A stretch of 14,702 nt of DNA from JAFGHJ01 sp964418485 (GTDB lineage: Bacteria > Hydrothermota > UBA3072): contig CAYQMH010000052.1 in NCBI GenBank assembly GCA_964418485.1, positions 1-14,702 on the forward strand. Direction: 5' to 3'. Position numbers and translations under genes: made by a program. Each line of letters starts with the position of its first letter. The first letter of the stretch is position 1. The notes below the pieces were generated by a model, which did not search any database, was not told the origin of the DNA, and was given only the letters and a program-made list of their open reading frames with translations. Shown here in pieces: positions 8,257 through 13,170 of the stretch.

Positions 8257-8417
8257 TTATTATAACCGGCAAAACCAGAAGGGAAATAAAAGGGAAAAAC
8301 CACAGATAAATTCCTCACGATCTTGGAGGTTTCTAACTACATTTTCCGCCAATAAAATACATGCTTTTCGCAATAAGTCAAGGAATTATTTTTACTTTCT
8401 TATAAAAGTTTAACTTA

Positions 8418-8446
8418 TTGACTTTCGAGCTGATTTTTCTTATACT
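8418..8446 (+). promoter_or_regulatory. sigma-70-type promoter of the 58-residue membrane protein
   Basis: TTGACT (8418-8423) and TATACT (8441-8446) are separated by exactly 17 bases, each one mismatch from consensus. The predicted transcription start near 8452 gives a 20-base leader containing the gene's purine-rich ribosome binding site. AAGTCAA at 8375-8381 is the reverse complement of TTGACTT over the -35 (8418-8424); this may be chance. Confidence 0.7.
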
Positions 8447-8472
8447 TTTTTAAACAAACGGGAGGGAGGATT

Positions 8473-8649
8473 ATGAGAGAAGAAAGAAATGAAGGTAGAT
8501 TTCCGACTTTTGCATTAATTGTTTTACTTATCGGTATCTTTTGGCTGTTGAATGAGCTAGATGTTCTAAAGGCAAATGTGCCATGGATTCCAATAGTTAT
8601 TATTGTTGTGGCAGTAGGCTGGATAGTGGATCACTTTACTAAGAAGTAA
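8473..8649 (+). CDS. small two-helix membrane protein, LiaI/LiaF-like (DUF5668-type)
   Basis: This 58-residue protein has a charged N-terminus (MREERNEGRF), a hydrophobic helix at about 12-26 (TFALIVLLIGIFWLL), a short NELDVLKANVPW loop, a second helix at about 38-52 (WIPIVIIVVAVGWIV) and a basic end (HFTKK). The helix-NEL-loop-WxP-helix pattern resembles the LiaI/LiaF-like transmembrane region found alone or at the N-terminus of envelope-stress proteins. Assignment is by pattern only. The start is secure: GGAGGGAGGA ends 2 bases before the ATG (core AGGAGG-like bases about 4-8 upstream), and a near-consensus promoter sits at 8418-8446. The gene is monocistronic and points towards the dpsL terminator region. 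Its function is unknown, possibly envelope-stress sensing or membrane scaffolding. Confidence 0.8.
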   Translation: MREERNEGRFPTFALIVLLIGIFWLLNELDVLKANVPWIPIVIIVVAVGWIVDHFTKK

Positions 8650-8688
8650 CCTCTTTACTTTAATTTTTAAGATAGTGCTGCAATTACT

Positions 8689-8754
8689 TGCCTTCCAGGC
8701 AACAGCAGATTCGTATTTATCCAACCACGAGGCATGTTCGTCGAAAGGAATCGT
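8689..8754 (-). pseudogene. possible remnant of a methyltransferase gene
   Basis: Read on the minus strand, this stretch encodes TIPFDEHASWLDKYESAVAW, which resembles the N-terminal start of class I SAM-dependent methyltransferases (the F-D-E-H-A…Y/L-D-K-x-E pattern). No start codon is in frame: the nearest ATG upstream (about 8790) is in another frame, and after about 20 residues the likeness is lost. It would be a decayed fragment left between the small membrane protein and the dpsL terminator. The match is short and by eye, so chance is a real alternative. Confidence 0.2.
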
Positions 8755-8788
8755 TTTTTCTTCGTTTGGAGTTCAATATTATTTTTTG

Positions 8789-8834
8789 CATATAGAAATA
8801 TAAGGGTTGCCCCGGCCGTATTCGGGGCAACCCT
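8789..8834 (-). terminator. intrinsic terminator of dpsL
   Basis: An 11-bp perfect GC-rich stem (AGGGTTGCCCC at 8803-8813 with GGGGCAACCCT at 8824-8834, 10-base loop) begins 15 bases after the dpsL stop codon. On the minus strand it is followed by the T-rich tract TTATATTTCTATAT. On the plus strand no T-run follows, so it acts on the minus strand. Confidence 0.85.
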
Positions 8835-8848
8835 CTAAGGAGGTATGC

Positions 8849-9397
8849 CTACTTCAAAAACTTCGAAACAAACGGAGATGTATCTCCGCGGCGCAAGAAG
8901 TGGCCGGATGGTCCTTCTCCTAGAAACTCAGAAAACCATGATTCATGCTCGATTTCCTCATTAAGAATCGCGAGAGCTAAATCGTACGTTCGGTGGTCCT
9001 TTCCCGCTGTCATGTGGCAGATTTCGGTGTATCCTCTGACCGCGCACCGTTCTGCCTCTACGAGTACCTTTAATATCGCTTCAGGGTCGGGCTTTTTTGG
9101 TAAAGATGCAGGCGGACAGGCGGATAAATCATGAAACTCCTTCATGCAGCCCGGCAACTCGCCTCCAAGTTCGTAAATTCTGGGCATCAAAGCTTCAAAA
9201 TGATTGCGGTCTTCGATTCTTGCGGTTTCGGCAATTCCCTTTATCCCTTCTCCTTCCAGTCCTATTAAATTTGCCCTAAGAATAGTGTAGTAGTAATAAG
9301 TCGTTAATTCCGCAGATGCGTTTTTAACCAATAATTTTAACAACTTGTCTAAGTCTACCCCAGATTTTTTTACCATTTCAATTGCTACTTTTGCCAT
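8849..9397 (-). CDS. dpsL: DpsL-type ferritin-like iron/peroxide-detoxifying protein
   Basis: This 182-residue four-helix-bundle protein is of the Dps-like/thioferritin (DpsL) group. Such proteins assemble into cages that oxidise Fe2+ with H2O2 and store the iron, protecting DNA. Plausible di-metal ligands are Glu30 in helix 1 (ASAELTTYYYY), Glu62 and His66 (ARIEDRNHFEA), Glu116 (VEAERC) and Glu148/His151 (NEEIEHESWF). Four cysteines are seen at 84, 94, 118 and 127. The family is marked by a cysteine pair beside the metal site, and the two on helix 4 or just before it (ERCAVRGYTEIC) are the best candidates. The length is close to that of the Sulfolobus protein (about 188). The start is secure: AAGGAGG (9406-9412) is 8 bases upstream of ATG. 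The gene has its own operator-promoter at 9501-9540 and a strong terminator, and lies directly downstream of perR. Alternatives are a rubrerythrin-like or bacterioferritin-like protein. Confidence 0.85.
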   Translation of the reverse strand: MAKVAIEMVKKSGVDLDKLLKLLVKNASAELTTYYYYTILRANLIGLEGEGIKGIAETARIEDRNHFEALMPRIYELGGELPGCMKEFHDLSACPPASLPKKPDPEAILKVLVEAERCAVRGYTEICHMTAGKDHRTYDLALAILNEEIEHESWFSEFLGEGPSGHFLRRGDTSPFVSKFLK

Positions 9398-9475
9398 TTT
9401 TCTTTCCTCCTTCTTAGGCTTTTCGCTTACGTTAAAAATGTCAAATGCTACCGGAAATAATTGTCTTTAATTATC

Positions 9476-9497
9476 TCATCCCATAATGCACCTCCTT
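9476..9497 (-). other. strong ribosome binding site with Met-Gly-stop mini-ORF in the dpsL leader
   Basis: On the minus strand, AAAGGAGG (about 9491-9498) is followed after 6 bases by ATG GGA TGA (9484-9476), an ideal initiation site leading to a two-codon ORF. It lies just downstream of the predicted dpsL transcription start, about 80 bases before the dpsL start codon. It may be a leader element or the relic of a decayed gene. The remaining leader to 9413 holds no other ORF with a ribosome binding site. Confidence 0.3.
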
Positions 9498-9500
9498 TCC

Positions 9501-9528
9501 TAATAATTACTATATAGTAATTATTACT
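9501..9528. promoter_or_regulatory. Fur/PerR-family operator upstream of dpsL (two overlapping boxes)
   Basis: Positions 9501-9526 form a perfect 26-base palindrome, TAATAATTACTAT followed by its reverse complement. Overlapping it, 9514-9528 reads ATAGTAATTATTACT, identical to the core of the operator upstream of perR (10002-10016). The arrangement equals two overlapping 7-1-7-type Fur-family boxes. It covers the predicted -10 and spacer of the dpsL promoter, which fits repression by the adjacent PerR-type regulator. Confidence 0.8.
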
Positions 9529-9540
9529 GATAGATGGCAA
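9511..9540 (-). promoter_or_regulatory. dpsL promoter
   Basis: On the minus strand, TTGCCA (9535-9540) and TATATA (9511-9516) are 18 bases apart. The predicted start near 9504 gives a leader of about 105 bases before dpsL. The Fur/PerR-type operator occupies the spacer and -10. No better pair is seen closer to the gene: a TTGACA at 9439-9444 has no matching -10. Confidence 0.5.
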
Positions 9541-9549
9541 AAAATTTTT

Positions 9550-9990
9550 CTATCTAATTTTGCAATCCTTGCAAAAACCTTCGATGATTATTCTCTTTCT
9601 GATCACGATAATGTCTTTCCTGATTTCTTCGGGTATTTCTATATCTTCCTTTAGTGCGATTTTCAAATCTTTTATCTTTCCGCATTTCATACATCGGAAA
9701 TGATGATGGACATAGGTGTTGGGGTCGAAGCGTTTCGGTTCGCCGTAACCTTCGACTACATCGGTAAGGCCTATTTCGGAAAAAGATAAAAGAGTTCTGT
9801 AAACGGTGTCAAAAGATATGTTAGGAACCCTTTTTTTTACTCTCTTGTAAAGCATGTCGGCAGATGGGTGGTCTTTCGCCTTGAGCAGTTCTCTGTATAT
9901 TGCTGCACGTTGAGGTGTAATTTTAAGATTGTGCTCCCTGCACCTTTCGTTAAAAATGGCCGTCGAAGAATCAATACTGTTTTCTTTCAT
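9550..9990 (-). CDS. perR: PerR-type Fur-family peroxide-sensing repressor
   Basis: This 146-residue Fur-family repressor has an N-terminal winged helix (LKITPQRAAIYREL… ISFDTVYRTLLSFSEIGL, about residues 22-76) and a C-terminal metal/dimerisation domain. Every metal residue of Bacillus subtilis PerR occurs at a constant offset of +4: His41, Asp89, His95, His97 and Asp108 for the regulatory Fe/Mn site, and Cys100, Cys103, Cys140 and Cys143 (CMKC…CKDC) for structural zinc. Asp in KRFD (89), rather than Glu, is the residue that distinguishes peroxide sensors from iron-sensing Fur. PerR senses H2O2 by metal-catalysed oxidation of its histidines and then releases DNA. Operators with the same core lie upstream of this gene and of dpsL, implying autoregulation and control of dpsL. 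There is no Shine-Dalgarno and the predicted transcription start falls on the ATG, so the mRNA is probably leaderless. Fur-type iron sensing is the main alternative. Confidence 0.92.
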   Translation of the reverse strand: MKENSIDSSTAIFNERCREHNLKITPQRAAIYRELLKAKDHPSADMLYKRVKKRVPNISFDTVYRTLLSFSEIGLTDVVEGYGEPKRFDPNTYVHHHFRCMKCGKIKDLKIALKEDIEIPEEIRKDIIVIRKRIIIEGFCKDCKIR

Positions 9991-9996
9991 GCTGTT

Positions 9997-10025
9997 ATTG
10001 TATAGTAATTATTACTATTTGTCAA
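9997..10025 (-). promoter_or_regulatory. perR promoter, giving a probably leaderless mRNA
   Basis: On the minus strand, a perfect TTGACA (10020-10025) and TACAAT (9997-10002, one mismatch) are separated by exactly 17 bases. Only AACAGC lies between the -10 and the ATG ending at 9990, so a start 7 bases after the -10 is the A of the ATG itself. The spacer is almost entirely filled by the operator at 10002-10018. Confidence 0.8.
10002..10018. promoter_or_regulatory. Fur/PerR-family operator within the perR promoter
   Basis: ATAGTAATTATTACTAT is a perfect 8-1-8 inverted repeat of the Fur/PerR box type. Its first 15 bases recur exactly at 9514-9528 upstream of dpsL. It lies between the -35 and -10 of the perR promoter, the position expected for autorepression. 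It is also about 110 bases upstream of the plus-strand operon, so effects there are possible but unsupported. Confidence 0.85.
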
Positions 10026-10126
10026 GGGGATGTTTTCTGAAATGTTCGTTTTTTGGGTCTGGATCAAAACACTTTACAAAAACGTATATGTTTGTTACTT
10101 TTGTTTCAGGGAAAGGAGGTGTCTTG

Positions 10127-10744
10127 TTGACCTTTTTTAAAAATATCTTATGCGGCGGCTTTGCTTTATTGTTGCATCCAGTCAAGAAGATGTTTTTATT
10201 GTTTATCTTTTTCTCTTTCGTGTCTATCTTTACTCTTTATTCTCAGGGTATTGATTCTTTTCTTGCCGTTAAGGATTCGGTTTATACTATAGAATACCAA
10301 TTTAATACAACTTGTTCCGAAGAAAAGCTTCTTGAAATCTTTTTTGATTTTTCGCATCTGGAGAATTTCGTAAATACTAAAAGTACTTCTATCGAGAAAC
10401 TGGATAGTGGGGAAATATGGTATTATGTAAAATATAATTATCATTATTTCTTTTATAAAAACATCTCGATCTATAGAAAAAGTATTCTGCCGGATGAGAA
10501 GTTGGTGAATTTTGATTTAATTTATTTTGAGCAAAACCTGGGCTGGGCGCCGGAGGTTCTCAATTCCTCCGGATTTTATAAAATTTTAAACAACGACACC
10601 AATAATACGGTTATTTACTTTCAAGAAACAAAATTAAAAGGTTTATGTGACAAAGTTTATTTAGGTCATGTCAAAAAAGAAACGGAATTTTTCTTGAAGA
10701 AATTAATAGCTTATGTCAGGGGATTCGAACAAATAATTGAATAG
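10127..10744 (+). CDS. exported or membrane-anchored SRPBCC-like protein
   Basis: First gene of a three-gene operon. This 205-residue product begins with a hydrophobic region (LTFFKNILCGGFALLLHPVKK then MFLLFIFFSFVSIFTLYSQG), most likely a signal peptide or N-terminal anchor. From about residue 45 the pattern VYTIEYQFNTTCSEEKLLEIFFDFSHLENF… GEIWYYVKYNYHYFFYKNISIYRK… NSSGFYKI… VIYFQETKL… FFLKKLIAYVRGFEQ resembles the SRPBCC/START-like helix-grip fold, which binds hydrophobic ligands in a deep cavity. I chose TTG at 10127 because AGGAGG (10114-10119) lies 7 bases upstream. TTG at 10124 and ATG at 10190 are alternatives, and longer forms would overlap the perR promoter. A weak promoter may lie at 10073-10101 (TTTACA, 17 bases, TACTTT). 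The gap to the next gene is 30 bases. The fold is inferred by eye and the ligand is unknown. Confidence 0.6.
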   Translation: MTFFKNILCGGFALLLHPVKKMFLLFIFFSFVSIFTLYSQGIDSFLAVKDSVYTIEYQFNTTCSEEKLLEIFFDFSHLENFVNTKSTSIEKLDSGEIWYYVKYNYHYFFYKNISIYRKSILPDEKLVNFDLIYFEQNLGWAPEVLNSSGFYKILNNDTNNTVIYFQETKLKGLCDKVYLGHVKKETEFFLKKLIAYVRGFEQIIE

Positions 10745-10774
10745 AAGAATTAAAGGATATTTGGGAAAATTCAA

Positions 10775-11686
10775 ATGATTAATTTAATCAAAAAATTTTA
10801 TTATTATATTCGATGGGGAATCGGATGTAAGTTCCTGGGCGAGAAAATTCCGCTAACATGTTCTATTATATTAACTGATAGATGCAACCTGGATTGTAAG
10901 CATTGTGTTGTCGAGGGGCTTGGTTATGAAGATTTGAGTTTTGAAGAAGTGAAGAGGGATGTCAGAAAACTTTATGATACAGGATGTAAAATGCTTGTTG
11001 TTACAGGAGGTGAGCCGTTTTTATGGAAAGATGGTACTTGTACTCTGAATGATGTCATTCTTTTTGCGAAGGATATAGGTTTTTTCCAGACGGTTGTTTG
11101 CACTAACGGAACTTTTAAACTGGAGTCTGATTCTGATTATCTCTGGGTTAGTCTTGATGGAGATAAGTGGCAGCATAATAGGCTCAGGAACGGAGATGTG
11201 TACGATAAGGTCGTCCGAAATATCGCAAAGAGTAATCATAATAAAATTTATATCAATTTTACCATTAATAGGATTAATCTGCGAGATTTTGAGAAATCGG
11301 CCCTAAAAATCATGAAATTTAAAAAAATGAAGGGTCTTATGTTTCATCTTTGTACTCCATATGTTGGCTTAGAGGAAAGCACGTTGCAACTATCGGATAA
11401 AGAAAAGGATTTAGCGATAAAAAAGATACTGGCTATTAAAAAAAGACATCCTGTGGGGGTATCCAATACTTTTTCCGGTATAAAAGCGTTAGAGAATAAT
11501 AAGTGGGAAAGACCAATATGGGGCAGTATTGTTGTTAATAGTGGGGAAATCAGTGGATGTTGTTGTCGTAAGGATATATATAATGAGAAGGTTTGCGAAA
11601 ATTGCGGTTGTACACCGGCAGTAGAGACCTGGGTTTTGCAGAGAATGAAACCTTTTGCTATAATTGAAAACCTTCGATTTTTATAA
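10775..11686 (+). CDS. radical-SAM protein with Cys-rich C-terminus
   Basis: This 303-residue radical-SAM enzyme is the second gene of the operon. C37-x3-C41-x2-C44 (DRCNLDCKHC) binds the 4Fe-4S cluster and TGGEPFLW (77-84) contacts SAM. VSLDGDKWQHNRLR (125-138) matches the strand-4 Asp-Gly motif of SPASM-type enzymes, and the TIM-barrel core extends to about 230. The tail holds six cysteines at 262-264, 274, 277 and 279 (GCCCRKDIYNEKVCENCGC), suggesting an extra SPASM- or twitch-like Fe-S cluster, although spacing differs from the standard SPASM pattern and the region is short. It is likely cytoplasmic; the N-terminal FYYYIRWGIGCKFLG could touch the membrane. The substrate is unknown and could be a lipid or a peptide. 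No obvious precursor-peptide gene is nearby. The start ATG has a weak GGGA site 8 bases upstream, and the next gene follows after 8 bases, so translation is probably coupled. Confidence 0.88.
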   Translation: MINLIKKFYYYIRWGIGCKFLGEKIPLTCSIILTDRCNLDCKHCVVEGLGYEDLSFEEVKRDVRKLYDTGCKMLVVTGGEPFLWKDGTCTLNDVILFAKDIGFFQTVVCTNGTFKLESDSDYLWVSLDGDKWQHNRLRNGDVYDKVVRNIAKSNHNKIYINFTINRINLRDFEKSALKIMKFKKMKGLMFHLCTPYVGLEESTLQLSDKEKDLAIKKILAIKKRHPVGVSNTFSGIKALENNKWERPIWGSIVVNSGEISGCCCRKDIYNEKVCENCGCTPAVETWVLQRMKPFAIIENLRFL

Positions 11687-11694
11687 AAAGGATA

Positions 11695-12975
11695 ATGAGT
11701 ATTTTTATAAATAAAATAAAAAATGCAGCACGCAGTTATTTTGTTGGCTCCGGGCAGAAATTTATGTTCGAAAAGGTAAAGAGCATCGATTTCCCAATGG
11801 TGAAAAATGTGGGTTTGTATATTCAAATACCGTTCTGTAAGGATTTGTGCCCCTATTGCCCTTATAACAGAATAAAATATGACAAAAAACTGGCTAAAGA
11901 ATTTTTAAGAGCTATTTTAGTAGAGATAGAAAAATATAATAAATTATTTGGCAGATTAGATGTTTCGTCCGTTTATATAGGAGGTGGTACGCCAACGAAT
12001 CTTATAGATGAGTTGGGTGTTATTCTTGAAGCTATACGAGATAAATTTAGCGTTCACGGTAACATTTGTATTGAAACCACCCCATCCGATATTGATAAGA
12101 GCGTTGTGAATAAAATGAAAACGTATGGTATTTCACAAGTAAGTATCGGGGTTCAAAGTTTTCAAGATAAGTTTTTAAAAGCTATCGGAAGGAAATACCA
12201 AGCCAGCAAGTTGCCTTCAGTTGTTGATATGGTCTTATCCGGCGGTTTCGATTCGGTCAACGTCGATTTAATGTTTGCTCTGCCCGGTCAAAATGTTAAA
12301 GATGTGATCTTTGATTTAGAAAAGGCTATAGATTTGGAGATCGAACAGATTGCAATTTACCCCTTATTCACATTTCCTTATTCTTCGGTGGGGAAATATC
12401 TAAAGATTAAGAAACTAAAAATGCCGAATGTTAAAGTACGGAGAAGGATGTACAAAACTATACATGACTACTTCCTTGGTACTGGATTCAAGAGAGTTTC
12501 CGTCTGGGCGTTTAAGAAAGGGGTTTTACCTAGGTACTCTTCTGTAACCAGAGATTATTATGTGGGTTTAGGAGCAGGAGCGGCGTCCAGTCTTCCGGGT
12601 ATTTTTTATTTCAATACTTTTTCTGTTGACGAATATATAGAGAGGCTTACTCTTGGGAGATTACCCGTTGCTATAAAGATGGATATCGGAAAATCGTTAG
12701 CCAGATATTACTGGTTGTACTGGAGACTCTATGATACATATATTCCGAAGATAAAACTCCGGGAGTTTTTTGAGCGTGACGACAGGAAACTTTTGTTTTT
12801 ATTAAAAACAGGTAAAATGCTTAAGCTATTTGAAGAAAACAAAGAAAATATATATCTAACCGAACGAGGTTCTTTCTGGGTTCACTTAATGCAAAATTAT
12901 TACTTCCTTGATTACGTCAATAAGGTCTGGTCTGTTGCGATGAATAAACCCTGGCCGGAAAAAATTAAAATATAG
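11695..12975 (+). CDS. HemN/HemW-like (coproporphyrinogen III oxidase-type) radical-SAM protein
   Basis: Third gene of the operon, 426 residues. The Fe-S motif is C48-x3-C52-x2-C55 (PFCKDLCPYCPYN), lacking the fourth Cys of true HemN (CxxxCxxCxC). SVYIGGGTPTNL (92-103), ISQVSIGVQSFQDKFLKAIGR and VNVDLMFALPGQ are classic HemN/HemW features, and YVGLGAGAASSLPGIFYFN matches the family's late motif. The C-terminus (…IYLTERGSFWVHLMQNYYFLDYVNKVW…PWP) resembles the winged-helix HemN_C domain with an added tail. HemN decarboxylates coproporphyrinogen III, HemW is a haem chaperone and ChuW/HutW opens haem anaerobically. The HemW histidine-rich loop is absent (RYSSVTRDYYVG instead), so neither coproporphyrinogen oxidase nor haem-chaperone activity should be assumed. 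AAAAGGA lies just before the ATG. No terminator is seen after the stop, and the next gene has its own promoter. Confidence 0.88.
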   Translation: MSIFINKIKNAARSYFVGSGQKFMFEKVKSIDFPMVKNVGLYIQIPFCKDLCPYCPYNRIKYDKKLAKEFLRAILVEIEKYNKLFGRLDVSSVYIGGGTPTNLIDELGVILEAIRDKFSVHGNICIETTPSDIDKSVVNKMKTYGISQVSIGVQSFQDKFLKAIGRKYQASKLPSVVDMVLSGGFDSVNVDLMFALPGQNVKDVIFDLEKAIDLEIEQIAIYPLFTFPYSSVGKYLKIKKLKMPNVKVRRRMYKTIHDYFLGTGFKRVSVWAFKKGVLPRYSSVTRDYYVGLGAGAASSLPGIFYFNTFSVDEYIERLTLGRLPVAIKMDIGKSLARYYWLYWRLYDTYIPKIKLREFFERDDRKLLFLLKTGKMLKLFEENKENIYLTERGSFWVHLMQNYYFLDYVNKVWSVAMNKPWPEKIKI

Positions 12976-13007
12976 ACTATGAATATTTCCTTCTTATGAG
13001 AAATTAC

Positions 13008-13035
13008 TTGACAAAGAAGTTTATATGCATACAAT
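13008..13035 (+). promoter_or_regulatory. sigma-70-type promoter of the glycine-zipper protein gene
   Basis: A perfect TTGACA (13008-13013) and TACAAT (13030-13035, one mismatch) are 16 bases apart. The predicted start near 13042 gives a leader of about 130 bases. This separates the last gene from the radical-SAM operon, although read-through remains possible because no terminator is visible. Confidence 0.7.
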
Positions 13036-13050
13036 AGTTATTAAGGGGGT

Positions 13051-13140
13051 TTGTTGTTCCTTTATAAAAATTTTAAGCTTGTGAAAACATCAAAATTAAG
13101 TATCCGAGTGTTATTTTGTTCTTTTAAGAGTAAAAATTAA
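13051..13140 (+). CDS. possible 29-residue leader ORF
   Basis: Within the leader of the next gene, AAGGGGG (13043-13049) precedes TTG TTG (13051, 13054), opening a 29-codon frame that ends TAA at 13138-13140. The predicted peptide is basic and hydrophobic (LFLYKNFKLVKTSKLSIRVL…). It ends 30 bases before the glycine-zipper protein start, whose ribosome binding site has the same AAGGGGG form. It starts only at TTG and has no recognisable likeness. It may be a real small ORF or a chance open frame. Confidence 0.2.
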   Translation: MLFLYKNFKLVKTSKLSIRVLFCSFKSKN

Positions 13141-13170
13141 AATCTCTGCTCCGGGCAGAAGGGGGATTTT

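Noticed and set aside
8836..8962. AAGGAGG followed by ATG on the plus strand opening a 39-codon frame
   Set aside because: The spacing from AAGGAGG to ATG is only one base, and the frame lies antisense inside the well-supported dpsL gene. It is a by-product of the terminator-proximal sequence.
9439..9444. TTGACA as a second dpsL promoter -35
   Set aside because: No -10-like hexamer occurs 15-19 bases downstream on the minus strand.
9929..10126. Longer N-terminus of the SRPBCC-like protein running back through the perR promoter
   Set aside because: The upstream part overlaps the perR coding start, promoter and operator and has no ribosome binding site. AGGAGG at 10114-10119 fits the TTG at 10127.
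11344..11826. 160-codon open frame on the minus strand across two radical-SAM genes
   Set aside because: It is antisense to two genes with clear family motifs, spans their junction and has no recognisable domain.
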